Counted from the stretch's first letter, positions 1 through 7,996 are shown. The stretch: 20,272 nucleotides of DNA from Actinomycetota bacterium (GCA_028275245.1 JAPWVA010000004.1:1-20272), one strand, 5' to 3'. The notes: generated by a model from the letters alone, not told the origin. Numbers and translations: made by a program.

Positions 1-1
1 A

Positions 2-952
2 TACTTCACTTTCACTAGCTGGGATGACGCCCGCGAGTTGATGAAGTGGGTCAGGCCGGGGAAAAGGGCCTTGGTCATGGGTGCCGGGCTCATAGGGATG
101 AAAGCGTCGGAGGCTCTGCAGGCCCGGGGCGTCCGGGTGACGGTGGTGGAGAAGATGGAGAGAATCCTTCCCGCTACGCTGGACGAGTATGCGTCGGGGA
201 TGGTGGCGGAACGTTGCGTCGCCCACGGGCTGGAGCTACTCACCGGGAGGAGTGTTCTGTCAGTGGAGCCCGAGAAGGGCATGGGTGGAAAGGCTTTCCT
301 GGACGACGGGTCGGAGTTGGCTTACGACCTACTGGTGGTGGCGGTGGGGATGAGGCCCCGGTCCGAGCTGGCCGTGGAGGCCGGGTTGCGCTGCAGCGGG
401 GATGCGGTGCTGGTGGACGAACACCTGCGCACGTCCCACCCCAGCATCTTCGCCGCAGGAGATCTGGCGGCAGCGCACGACTTGCTCAGCGGGAGGCCGG
501 CGGTGAACGCCCTCTGGCCGTTGGCCGCTTTGCAGGGCAAGTTCGCCGGATGGAATATGGCGGGGAGGAAGGTTGCCTACCCCGGAGGGAACCCCATGAA
601 CTCGGTGGAGCTCTTCGGGATGCCAGTGCTTTCCGCCGGCGTCGTTGACCCTCCCGACGGTTCTTACAGGGTACTGGCCCGGAAGACGGATGGGGGCTAC
701 CGAAAAGTGGTCCTCAAGGACGACAGGTTGGTGGGCTTGCTTTTAGCCGGCGACATCGAGGGAGCCGGCTTGCTCACTGCCCTCTTGCGGGAGGGGGTAA
801 GCGTCAGGGGTTTCTTGACTTACCTGGTCGAGCCCGGTTTTGGTTTTTCCCACCTGCCTCCTCGATGGAGGAAGGAAAGGATGAGGGAGGGTTGCCGGGG
901 GTGGGGGCCTGGCGCACCGCAAGCGTGCTGGGAGGTGCCGCAGAAATGCTGA
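2..952 (+). CDS. FAD/NAD(P)-dependent oxidoreductase, 5' end missing (probable GOGAT-associated reductase)
   Basis: The reading frame is open from base 2, so the gene begins before the window; the TTG at 38 is not its true start. About 316 codons remain. The first visible residues (TSWDDARELMKW) are the linker before the NAD(P)-binding domain in the pyridine-nucleotide-disulphide oxidoreductase family. The Rossmann motif GAGLIGMKASE follows and ends in an acidic VVEK. The second FAD-binding motif (SIFAAGDLA) lies near base 450, and a C-terminal domain ends before the stop. The N-terminal FAD-binding domain is outside the window. The stop overlaps the start of the amidotransferase gene, so the two are translationally coupled. 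In split glutamate synthases such a flavoprotein can pass electrons from NAD(P)H to the synthase; that role is inferred from position. It could also be a nitrite-reductase-like or NADH-oxidase-like flavoprotein. Confidence 0.85.
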   Translation, partial: YFTFTSWDDARELMKWVRPGKRALVMGAGLIGMKASEALQARGVRVTVVEKMERILPATLDEYASGMVAERCVAHGLELLTGRSVLSVEPEKGMGGKAFLDDGSELAYDLLVVAVGMRPRSELAVEAGLRCSGDAVLVDEHLRTSHPSIFAAGDLAAAHDLLSGRPAVNALWPLAALQGKFAGWNMAGRKVAYPGGNPMNSVELFGMPVLSAGVVDPPDGSYRVLARKTDGGYRKVVLKDDRLVGLLLAGDIEGAGLLTALLREGVSVRGFLTYLVEPGFGFSHLPPRWRKERMREGCRGWGPGAPQACWEVPQKC

Positions 953-2118
953 GGGAAGCAGTCCTTCGGGACGAAAAGGATTTTTCCGCCTGCTCCATCT
1001 TCGGCATGATGAGCCCCTCGGGGAAAAGGGTCAACGGCGAGCCCATAATACGGGCCATGGCCAACATGAGGGAGAGGAGCAACGGCCTTGGAGGTGGTTT
1101 CGCCGCCTATGGCATATATCCCCAGTGCCCTGACCTGTACTGCTTCCACGTCATGTTCGACGATCACGTGGCAAGGAAGCAGACCGAGGAACACCTGCGC
1201 CGCGATTTCGAGGTCTGCGATTCCGGACCCATTCCCACCCGTCCCTGCGATGGGGTGGAGAACCCACCCCTCCTCTGGAGGTACTTCCTTCTGCCTCGAT
1301 CTACAGATGACTGCGACATAGGGGAAGAGGACCGGGTGGTGCGCGTAGTGATGGAGATCAACGTCAAGGTCGACGGAGCCTTCGTTTTCTCGAGCGGAAA
1401 GGACATGGGAGTTTTCAAGGGCGTGGGATTTCCCGAGGACATAGGGCGCTTCTTCCGCCTGGAGGAATACGAGGCTTACCTTTGGACCGGCCACGGGAGG
1501 TTCCCCACCAACACCCAGGGCTGGTGGGGTGGGGCCCATCCCTTCAACATCCTGGACTGGTCGGTGGTCCACAACGGGGAGATATCCTCCTACGGCATCA
1601 ACCGGCGCTTCCTGGAGATGTACGGATACTCCTGCACCCTGCACACCGACACCGAGGTGGTGGCTTATGCCGTGGACCTGCTTTTGCGCAGGCAAGGGCT
1701 GGGGGTGGAGGAAATGGCCGCCGTATTCGCACCTCCCCTTTGGAGCGAAATAGACCGCATGGAGGAAGGGAAGAGGAAGCTTCACGCGGCGTTGAGGCAG
1801 GTCTATGGCTCCTTGCTGCTGAACGGGCCCTTTAGCGTCATCATCAGCAACCGCAGGCAGATGATAGGACTTACGGATAGGATAAGGCTTCGCCCCCTGG
1901 TGGTGGGAAGCGGCAGGGACTTCGACTACATCTCGTCAGAGGAAGCTCCCATGCGCCTGTTGGACGATACGGTAAGCGAGACATGGATACCCTGGGGCGG
2001 GGAGGCGGTGGTCTTCGAGCTCAAGGAGGAAGCCGTTCCCGAGCTCACCGTTCCGATCGAGGTGTTCCGGTCAGAGGTCCCGCTGGCGGCCCGGGGGACT
2101 GGGAGGGCAGAAGGTTGA
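946..2118 (+). CDS. Glutamate synthase, glutamine amidotransferase subunit (split GltB domain 1)
   Basis: This is a class II (Ntn-type) glutamine amidotransferase of 390 residues. It releases ammonia from glutamine for the synthase subunit encoded next. An upstream ATG at 865 is also in frame, but the ATG at 946 has an ideal ribosome site (GGAGGTG at 931-937, 8-base spacer) and overlaps the previous stop (ATGCTGA). With this start the likely nucleophile Cys falls at residue 16 (DFSACSIFGMM), which implies removal of a short propeptide. Other family motifs are RFPTNTQGWWGGAHPFN (about residues 185-201), the oxyanion region VVHNGEISS (about 207-215) and DTEVV (about 235-239). The usual CGIFG reads CSIFG here. 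It overlaps the FMN subunit gene by 4 bases (TTGA). Confidence 0.93.
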   Translation: MLREAVLRDEKDFSACSIFGMMSPSGKRVNGEPIIRAMANMRERSNGLGGGFAAYGIYPQCPDLYCFHVMFDDHVARKQTEEHLRRDFEVCDSGPIPTRPCDGVENPPLLWRYFLLPRSTDDCDIGEEDRVVRVVMEINVKVDGAFVFSSGKDMGVFKGVGFPEDIGRFFRLEEYEAYLWTGHGRFPTNTQGWWGGAHPFNILDWSVVHNGEISSYGINRRFLEMYGYSCTLHTDTEVVAYAVDLLLRRQGLGVEEMAAVFAPPLWSEIDRMEEGKRKLHAALRQVYGSLLLNGPFSVIISNRRQMIGLTDRIRLRPLVVGSGRDFDYISSEEAPMRLLDDTVSETWIPWGGEAVVFELKEEAVPELTVPIEVFRSEVPLAARGTGRAEG

Positions 2119-3626
2119 TCAGCTATCTCTGGCCGAGGTTCCTGGTGGAAAGGGATTTGCGACGCTGCATCCGTTGCGGCGTTTGCACGAGGCAGTGCGC
2201 TTTCGAGGTCCACCACCTTTACGAGGAGGAGGACTGGGTCTACTCCGACGAATCCGCTTGCGTCGGGTGCCTGCGCTGCGTGACCCTGTGTCCCACCAAG
2301 GCTCTGGTGGTACGCCCCAACCCCACCCAGCCTCCCCCCAACGCCAATTGGACGACCGAATACCTGCAGAACATCTACAAACAGGCGGAAACGGGGGGCG
2401 TTTTGCTCACAGGCATGGGATGCGACAAGGGATACCCGGTTTACTGGGACAGAATGGTCCTTGACGCCAGCCAGGTCTCTAACCCCTCCATCGACCCACT
2501 GCGCGAGCCCATGGAGCTCAGGACATATCTGGGGGCGAAGCCCGATTCCCTGGAGGTGGAGAGGGTGGAAGGTCGTCCTGTTCTTCACACGAAGCTTGCA
2601 CCCCAGCTGGAGTTAGCTGTCCCCATCATGTTCTCCGCCATATCCTATGGTGCCATCAGCTATAACGCCTGCGAGTCGCTGGCCCGTGCCGCTGCCGAAC
2701 TGGGGACGTTCTACAACACCGGGGAGGGCGGCCTCCACCGCAACCTGTACCGGTACGGGAAGAACACCATCTGCCAAGTGGCCTCGGGTCGGTTCGGGGT
2801 CCATGCCGATTACCTAGAGGTGGCGGCGGCGTTGGAAATAAAGATAGGGCAGGGGGCTAAGCCCGGGATCGGTGGGCATCTGCCTGGCGAGAAGGTCACC
2901 GGCGAGATCTCCAGGACCAGGATGATCCCCAGGGGGACGGATGCCTTATCGCCCGCCCCTCACCACGACATATATTCCATCGAGGACCTGGCCCAGCTGG
3001 TGTATGCCCTCAAGGAGGCCACCGACTGGGAGAAGCCGGTCTCGGTGAAGATAGCGGCGGTGCACAACTCTGCGGCCATCGCCTCGGGCATCGTCAGGGC
3101 GGGTGCGGATATCGTGGTCTTGGACGGAATCCGCGGAGGAACGGGGGCCGCTCCCACCATGATCCGGGACAACGTGGGGATTCCTGTGGAGTTGGCTCTG
3201 GCCGCGGTGGACGACCGCCTTCGCAGGGAGGGCATCCGCAACAGGGCCAGCCTGGTGGTGGCGGGAGGCATAAGGTGCTCGGCCGACGTGGTGAAGGCCA
3301 TCGCCCTCGGGGCGGATGCGGTGTACATAGGCACTGCCGCCCTGGTGGCCCTGGGCTGCCACGTGTGCCAAAGATGCTACACCGGCAAGTGCAACTGGGG
3401 CATCGCCACCCAGGACCCCCGCTTGACCAGGAGGCTTAATCCGGATGTCGGTGCCAGGAGGCTGGTAAACCTGGTCCGGGCCTGGTCCCACGAGATCATG
3501 GAGATGCTCGGCGGGATGGGTATCAACGCCATAGAGAGCCTGCGCGGCAATCGCTTGAAGCTGCGCGGGGTGGGCCTGAACCAGGAGGAGCTGGAGATAT
3601 TGGGGATAAGGCATGCCGGACGTTAG
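2115..3626 (+). CDS. Glutamate synthase, ferredoxin-FMN synthase subunit (split GltB domain 2)
   Basis: The 503-residue product is the FMN-containing synthase core that joins ammonia and 2-oxoglutarate into glutamate. The frame is open further upstream, but the TTG at 2115 overlaps the previous stop (TTGA), has GGGAGG at 2101-2106, and puts the conserved sequence at the N-terminus. Residues 18-28 and 49-59 hold two CxxCxxCxxxC clusters (CIRCGVCTRQC and CVGCLRCVTLC), a fused 2[4Fe-4S] ferredoxin module typical of archaeal-type GOGAT. The TIM-barrel core follows, with GEGGLH, KIGQGAKPGIGGHLPG, SVKIAA and VLDGIRGGTGAAPT. A Cys-rich segment (CHVCQRCYTGKCNWG) fits the extra iron-sulfur cluster site. 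It belongs to the same operon as the neighbouring glutamate synthase genes. Confidence 0.95.
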   Translation: MISYLWPRFLVERDLRRCIRCGVCTRQCAFEVHHLYEEEDWVYSDESACVGCLRCVTLCPTKALVVRPNPTQPPPNANWTTEYLQNIYKQAETGGVLLTGMGCDKGYPVYWDRMVLDASQVSNPSIDPLREPMELRTYLGAKPDSLEVERVEGRPVLHTKLAPQLELAVPIMFSAISYGAISYNACESLARAAAELGTFYNTGEGGLHRNLYRYGKNTICQVASGRFGVHADYLEVAAALEIKIGQGAKPGIGGHLPGEKVTGEISRTRMIPRGTDALSPAPHHDIYSIEDLAQLVYALKEATDWEKPVSVKIAAVHNSAAIASGIVRAGADIVVLDGIRGGTGAAPTMIRDNVGIPVELALAAVDDRLRREGIRNRASLVVAGGIRCSADVVKAIALGADAVYIGTAALVALGCHVCQRCYTGKCNWGIATQDPRLTRRLNPDVGARRLVNLVRAWSHEIMEMLGGMGINAIESLRGNRLKLRGVGLNQEELEILGIRHAGR

Positions 3627-3710
3627 CGGGACGGCTTTGGATGGGCGCAGGGGCGCAGGTGTTCATGGAGGGCCCCGTTCCCGGGTGGTACCGGCCGTTG
3701 ACCGGAAGGG

Positions 3711-4535
3711 GTGAAAAGGTCGATGTCCGTGGGAAAAGGGATTTCCGTGATTCGCCGGGGAAAGTTGCCGCGGTTCGTGGAGGACTCTACCGGGTATGAG
3801 GTGGTGCTCCGGGCCGAGGGTCTCCACTGGCGGGAGCTGAATCGCCTGGTGAAAAGGGAGGCTGCCAGGGGCGCGGCCAGGATCAAACTGGAAGGCGTTT
3901 GCGGGCACCGTTACATCGGGACCGGCGTTAGGGAGCCGGTGGAGTTGGTTGTCAGGGGTGTCCCCGGAAATGATCTGGGTGCCTTCATGAACGGCCCCCG
4001 CGTGGTGGTCTACGGGAACGCCCAGGATGGTGTGGGCAATACCATGAACGGGGGGGAGATAATCATCCACGGCAGGGCCGGGGATATCCTGGCCATGGGC
4101 ATGAGGGGCGGCAGGATATTAGTCCGCGAAGGCGTGGGCTACAGGGCCGCCATCCACATGAAGGAATACGGGAACTGCCGTCCCGTGTTGGTCATCGGGG
4201 GCGGGGTCCAGGATTTTCTCGGGGAGTACATGGCCGGCGGCCTAGTGGTTGTCCTCCGCCTCCACGGTAGGAAAGGGGAGTTCGAGCGAGCGCGCCACGT
4301 GGGGACAGGCATGCACGGCGGCCTCATCCTCGTGAGGGGAGAGGTGGGGGAGCAACAGCTGGGAAGGGAGGCCGCCTGTGTGCCGGCCGACGAGGGCGAC
4401 CTGGAAATCCTAGGACCGCTGGTCGAAGAGTATACCCGCCATTTCGGCGGCGATCCCGACCAGATCATGTCGGGAGTTTTCACCAGGATCTACCCTCGTT
4501 CCCACCGGCCCTTCGGGGGGCTCTACGCTTATTGA
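3711..4535 (+). CDS. Glutamate synthase GXGXG subunit (split GltB domain 3)
   Basis: The product of up to 274 residues matches the C-terminal GXGXG beta-helix domain of the large glutamate synthase subunit, which packs against the synthase barrel in fused enzymes. Repeated Gly-rich turns are visible (MNGGEIIIHGRAGD, MRGGRILVREGVG, YMAGGLVVVLRLHG, MHGGLILVRGEVG). It starts 84 bases after the FMN subunit. A stop in this frame near 3699 excludes a longer start. GTG 3711 and ATG 3723 are both possible and neither has a well-spaced ribosome site, so the first four residues are uncertain. A clean 6-bp hairpin lies just after the stop. The order amidotransferase, FMN core, GXGXG reproduces the domain order of fused GltB. 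Confidence 0.92.
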   Translation: MKRSMSVGKGISVIRRGKLPRFVEDSTGYEVVLRAEGLHWRELNRLVKREAARGAARIKLEGVCGHRYIGTGVREPVELVVRGVPGNDLGAFMNGPRVVVYGNAQDGVGNTMNGGEIIIHGRAGDILAMGMRGGRILVREGVGYRAAIHMKEYGNCRPVLVIGGGVQDFLGEYMAGGLVVVLRLHGRKGEFERARHVGTGMHGGLILVRGEVGEQQLGREAACVPADEGDLEILGPLVEEYTRHFGGDPDQIMSGVFTRIYPRSHRPFGGLYAY

Positions 4536-4543
4536 TTGGAAAG

Positions 4544-4558
4544 GCCTGGCAACCAGGC
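4544..4558 (+). terminator. Hairpin after the glutamate synthase operon
   Basis: GCCTGG-CAA-CCAGGC forms a perfect 6-bp stem with a 3-base loop, 8 bases past the stop of the GXGXG subunit gene. No T tract follows, so it may act as an mRNA 3'-end stabiliser or a weak or partial terminator ahead of the regulator gene. Confidence 0.4.
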
Positions 4559-4574
4559 GGGACTGGGGATGCCG

Positions 4575-4600
4575 TCCGGTTGATAAAATCCGGTTAGAAT
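4575..4600 (+). promoter_or_regulatory. Direct repeat upstream of the GlnR-like gene (candidate operator/promoter)
   Basis: TCCGGTT occurs at 4575-4581 and again at 4589-4595, each followed by an A-rich stretch, 14 bases apart. The second copy runs into TAGAAT (4595-4600), a possible -10 box, but no good -35 is spaced to it. OmpR/PhoB-family regulators often bind direct repeats in their own promoters, so autoregulation is possible. This is inference only. Confidence 0.3.
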
Positions 4601-4652
4601 CACTTCGGTCCTCGCAGGCGGTGGGTTTTGCGTTTGAGCAAGGAGTTTCGTC

Positions 4653-5342
4653 GTGGCCATCCTGCTGGTGACGGAAAGGGATGACCCTCCCTTCCTGGCG
4701 GTGCTGGCCAGGCTGGGAGAGCTCGTGGTCTGCGGGAAGTCTGGCTTCCGCCTCCCGGGGCCTGGGGACTTGGTGGTGCTGGACCTGGTGCCCGAGGGGG
4801 AGGGGTGGAAGGATGCCATCCTGCGCTTCCGGCGAGAGTCTCCTTATGCCGTGATCCTCGCCGTCCTGGGGGAGGAGCAGTTGGCCGGGCTCGGTGAGGA
4901 GGACCTTCCCCTGGACGATTTCCTGGTGGAGGGTTGTAGCGAGAAAGAGGTGGAGGCTAGGGCCAGGCGCCTGCTACGGGCCAGGGGACCATCGCAGATG
5001 CCCAGGGGTTTGATTATAGACGCGGAGAGGTACGAGGTTAGGGTGGATGGCGAGCCCGTGGAGCTCACCTACAAGGAGTTCGAGTTATTGCGTTATCTCG
5101 CCTCGACCCCCGGGAGGGTGTTGACCCGGGAGGCGTTGCTCCGCGAGGTATGGGGTTATGACTATCTCGGAGGTTCGCGCACCGTGGACGTTCACATAAG
5201 GAGGATACGTTCAAAGATAGAAAAAGGGGGACGGATCTTCATACGCACCGTCAGGGGGGTGGGCTACATGTTCGAACCGGGGGAACCCTTTCAGCTCTCT
5301 CCTCGTGGAGGGGATTTAACTCCTCGTACGAGCGAATCCTGA
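4653..5342 (+). CDS. GlnR-like OmpR-family nitrogen regulator with degenerate receiver
   Basis: This is a 229-residue transcription factor. It starts at GTG with AGGAG at 4641-4645 and a 7-base spacer. Residues 1-110 are a receiver-like fold. D44 occupies the usual acceptor strand (VVLDLVP), but the conserved switch Thr/Ser and Lys are absent: the usual DDYLTKPF region reads LPLDDFLVEGCSEKEVEARA. Residues 118-208 are a winged-helix domain of the OmpR/PhoB type (LTYKEFELLRYLA, VLTREALLREVWGYDYLGG, RTVDVHIRRIRSKI, IRTVRGVGYMF). Both halves resemble actinobacterial GlnR as I recall it, an orphan regulator of nitrogen genes that works without classical phosphorylation. No histidine kinase is adjacent, and the gene directly follows glutamate synthase. 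A generic phosphate-type response regulator is the alternative. Confidence 0.8.
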   Translation: MAILLVTERDDPPFLAVLARLGELVVCGKSGFRLPGPGDLVVLDLVPEGEGWKDAILRFRRESPYAVILAVLGEEQLAGLGEEDLPLDDFLVEGCSEKEVEARARRLLRARGPSQMPRGLIIDAERYEVRVDGEPVELTYKEFELLRYLASTPGRVLTREALLREVWGYDYLGGSRTVDVHIRRIRSKIEKGGRIFIRTVRGVGYMFEPGEPFQLSPRGGDLTPRTSES

Positions 5343-5660
5343 CTTTCAGAAATCCTTCGGACATACCTGCTCATCCCTGGGTTATACCTGGCACTCTTTC
5401 CCTTCACTTTGCGCTGGAGAACGCTTTCCTCAAGATGACCGCCTCTATGACTCGGGTCCTGGCATGCTTTTTCCCCAGAGAAAGGCGTGAAGTCAAGCGG
5501 TGGGCCTTCGGTGGCGGGCAGGTAAAGGGAAGGTGTGGCGATAGGACGGATCTTCAGTCGACCGGTCGTGAAGACGAAAATAATCTTGGATCCGTTAAGG
5601 AGCTGACGCAGAGGATCGGGTGAACACAAAGGCAATGAGGCTTGCTGGCGAGGGGAACCG
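5343..5660. other. Intergenic gap, no convincing gene
   Basis: This stretch lies between the GlnR-like regulator and the surface-protein pair. A 62-codon + strand frame (5435-5623) and a longer - strand frame (running from inside the next gene) show no recognisable protein and no good ribosome sites. It probably holds the promoter and leader of the surface genes, but I could not assign -35/-10 boxes or a known riboswitch. Confidence 0.4.
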
Positions 5661-5663
5661 GTG

Positions 5664-6320
5664 ATGACTTGCTGTTCCCGGGATTCCCACCCTGACAATG
5701 GCGACGGGCATCTCCCCGTCGGGGCGATCGTTCTGCTGTTTTTGGCGCTTTTGACCCTGCTACCTGAGGGGAAGGCGATGACGGAGCCGGCCATCGCCCT
5801 CAGGCCGGCCCGCCTTAAGGTCGAGGCCTTTCCCGGTTACCGGGGGCAGGTGGAGGTCACGCTGACCAACCAGGGGGGATGTCCTATCGAGCTCTTTCCC
5901 AGGGTCATGAAGTTGCGCTCCGAAGGCGAGGAAATGCGTTTGGTCCAGAGCGAGGAGTGCTCTTGGTTTACCCCCCAGGATAGCCTCGTGAGCCTGGCCA
6001 CCTCGGAGTCCCGGTCCTTCAGTTTCCTGTTGAGCGTTCCGGACTCGGCCAGTCCGGGCAGCCGTTGCTTCGTGCTGGCGTTTGTGCGGTCAGGCCAGGA
6101 GGGCGGAGGGATAGGGATAGCGACAGGCATCGCCTCTCTTTTGGAAATGGAATTGCTCCCGGACGGGGTCCCCGGCTCCCCGCCCAGGGGCCCGTGGCCC
6201 TATGTCTGGGCGGCGGCCGGTGGTGTAATCCTTGCATTACTTGTGGGATTCCTGGGCTTTCGCTGGGGAGGCCACCGATACGGGAGCTCGCTGGCAAGAG
6301 GACGGGGAGGAGGGGCTTGA
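5664..6320 (+). CDS. Membrane-anchored Ig-like surface protein (WxL-interacting-protein-like)
   Basis: The product is about 218 residues. ATG 5664 is chosen because AGGGG at 5651-5655 sits 8 bases before it; GTG 5661 would add one residue. The N-terminus carries a hydrophobic signal segment (about residues 20-34, AIVLLFLALLTLL). A beta-sandwich region begins IALRPARLKVEAFPGYRG and contains VEVTLTN, the style of extracytoplasmic NEW3/DUF916 domains. A C-terminal membrane helix (YVWAAAGGVILALLVGFLGF) is followed by a short basic tail. The layout therefore predicts an outward-facing Ig-like domain tethered to the cell membrane. Its TGA overlaps the TTG start of the next gene, so the two are coupled. 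The arrangement recalls Firmicute WxL-interacting proteins encoded beside WxL proteins, but this one is shorter than usual. Function is inferred. Confidence 0.7.
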   Translation: MTCCSRDSHPDNGDGHLPVGAIVLLFLALLTLLPEGKAMTEPAIALRPARLKVEAFPGYRGQVEVTLTNQGGCPIELFPRVMKLRSEGEEMRLVQSEECSWFTPQDSLVSLATSESRSFSFLLSVPDSASPGSRCFVLAFVRSGQEGGGIGIATGIASLLEMELLPDGVPGSPPRGPWPYVWAAAGGVILALLVGFLGFRWGGHRYGSSLARGRGGGA

Positions 6321-7996
6321 TAGTGGGCTGGAGGAGGACGGGTACTCAGTGGGCACTATCCCTCGCGGCGGGGTTGCTGCTCGGCCTCCCCCTGCTTTTG
6401 GCACTACCACAACCTCACATTTCGGCGGGGACGGCTTATAAAGTCCCGACCTCCAATCCCTCATTCGTGAGGGGAAGATTGCAATCGGGGAATTACCTCA
6501 GCGTCCAGGCTTCGGATGACACTTACATGCTGATAAGGGAAACGAGGGTGGGCAACGTTCGATACATCGATACCCGCTGGCAGGGATGGCAGCCTTTCCA
6601 TGAGGCCACCAAAGACAAGCTCCTGGATATAAGGGTGGAGATGGAGGGACGCCAGTCAAACGCTGGTGATGCTTGGTACGTGCAGTTCTACGATTTCAAT
6701 GCGGGCGCCTGGGACAGCACTTGGTACAACATGGGGTCCCTCCCCACCACCCAGGACGGTACGCTGCAGCTGACCGTGGGGGATCCTTCCAGGGCCCGGG
6801 GATTTGTCGGACCTAACGGTGAGTTTTACCTGCGCCTGGCGGATTCCAACACCGCCACGGGTGGCAACGATGGCACGGCCACCACCTTGTCCGTCGACCT
6901 CTTGCGGGCAACCTTCTTTTACGATGTCGTTCCCCCGCTCTCTTCCATCATCTCCCCCGCCGACATGCAGTACACCAATGCCCCCACCCTTGTGATTACC
7001 GGTACAGCCTACGACCCTATGCCGGAGGCCAGCGGGACCACCGCGGTGGAAGTGTCCACGGATGGTGGGAACACTTGGTCCCCGGCCACGCCCATAGCAT
7101 CCGGCGATTACTCGTCCTGGAGCTATAGCTGGTCCATACCGGCCCAGGGCATGTATACCATCCTCAGCCGGGCCACCGACGCGGTGGGTAACTTGGAAAC
7201 CCCATCCATGCTTGTCAGGCTGATGGTGGACTGGACGCCACCCCATATACTCGAGGTGTATCCTCCGCCCGGTGCTTCAAACGTGGGGGTGGATGTTACC
7301 GTTTCGGCAGTCCTGGCCGACGATAATGGAATCTTGTCCGAGAGCGTGAGCGGTGCCACCTTTACCTTGGTTGATGAGGAGGGCTCGCCAGTGGCCGGCA
7401 CGGTCACTTATGAACCAGCCACCGCAACGGCCCGCTTCGCGCCCCAATCCCCCTTACTTTATAGCCACACCTACACCGCCACCCTGGCGCCGGATATCAG
7501 GGACCTCGCCGGCAACGGCCTTTCGGCTGCCTACTCATGGTCCTTCCGTACCGAGGACATCCTCGCCCTAAGTCTGGAAGGCACATATAACCGTGACGGT
7601 GACCCGGGGGAGGGTAAGGTGGATTTCGGCAACATGAACCCGGAGAACTCCCCCTTCGTGGTGGGAGGGGGGAACCCACCCTATGCCATCGGCCTGCGCG
7701 TGTTGAGCTCCACCCAGTGGAACCTCTATGTGGGTGCCTCCTCCGACCTTCAGGACGCGACCCAGTCCCCCCCGGCGGTCATACCCATCTCAAGGCTTTC
7801 CTGGAGGCGAGGCGGTCAGCCGGATTGGACGCCTTTTTCCCTGGTTTACGGGCCTGCTTTCCCCGGTCCTCAGGACAGGACCCCCCAGCCGGGTGGGCAG
7901 GCCATCACCCTGGATCTCAAGCTGGACTTGGGCTGGGAGGACCCGCCGGGTAGCTACAGCACCAGCCTGTTGTTCTTGCTCATGGCTGCGCCGTGA
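6317..7996 (+). CDS. Secreted multi-Ig surface protein with WxL-like C-terminal domain
   Basis: The product is 559 residues from TTG 6317, which overlaps the previous stop (TTGA) and has GGAGGAGG just upstream (6306-6313); GTG 6323 is an alternative. A longer open frame upstream only shadows the preceding gene. Residues 1-38 are a signal peptide (basic start, then ALSLAAGLLLGLPLLLAL). Residues 50-205 are a beta-rich domain. Residues 206-305 are Ig-like (VSTDGGNTWSPA, ATDAVGNLETP). Residues 306-413 resemble the Big_5/SbsA Ig-like family (VYPPPGASNVGVDVTVSAVL, DLAGNGLSAAYSWSF). Residues 414-559 start GKVDFGNMNP, contain QWNLYVGASSDL and end TSLLFLLMAAP. This resembles WxL domains, with the second motif as FxL rather than WxL. 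It is probably exported and attached to the cell wall; the ligand is unknown. Confidence 0.72.
   Translation: MIVGWRRTGTQWALSLAAGLLLGLPLLLALPQPHISAGTAYKVPTSNPSFVRGRLQSGNYLSVQASDDTYMLIRETRVGNVRYIDTRWQGWQPFHEATKDKLLDIRVEMEGRQSNAGDAWYVQFYDFNAGAWDSTWYNMGSLPTTQDGTLQLTVGDPSRARGFVGPNGEFYLRLADSNTATGGNDGTATTLSVDLLRATFFYDVVPPLSSIISPADMQYTNAPTLVITGTAYDPMPEASGTTAVEVSTDGGNTWSPATPIASGDYSSWSYSWSIPAQGMYTILSRATDAVGNLETPSMLVRLMVDWTPPHILEVYPPPGASNVGVDVTVSAVLADDNGILSESVSGATFTLVDEEGSPVAGTVTYEPATATARFAPQSPLLYSHTYTATLAPDIRDLAGNGLSAAYSWSFRTEDILALSLEGTYNRDGDPGEGKVDFGNMNPENSPFVVGGGNPPYAIGLRVLSSTQWNLYVGASSDLQDATQSPPAVIPISRLSWRRGGQPDWTPFSLVYGPAFPGPQDRTPQPGGQAITLDLKLDLGWEDPPGSYSTSLLFLLMAAP

Noticed and set aside
820..1785. 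Long - strand open frame (321 codons)
   Set aside because: It lies opposite the glutamine amidotransferase gene, has no family resemblance, and is a shadow frame expected in GC-rich coding DNA.
1983..2114. N-terminal extension of the FMN GOGAT subunit
   Set aside because: It overlaps the conserved end of the amidotransferase gene, is low-complexity, and the TTG at 2115 has a proper ribosome site.
5540..5663. Possible cyclic-di-GMP riboswitch before the surface genes
   Set aside because: A GACGCA-like segment and a GCAA...TTGC hairpin are present, but the paired GGCAAA core and tetraloop pattern of the family are missing.
6065..6316. N-terminal extension of the multi-Ig protein
   Set aside because: It is out-of-frame sequence of the upstream membrane protein gene, and the signal peptide begins only after 6317.
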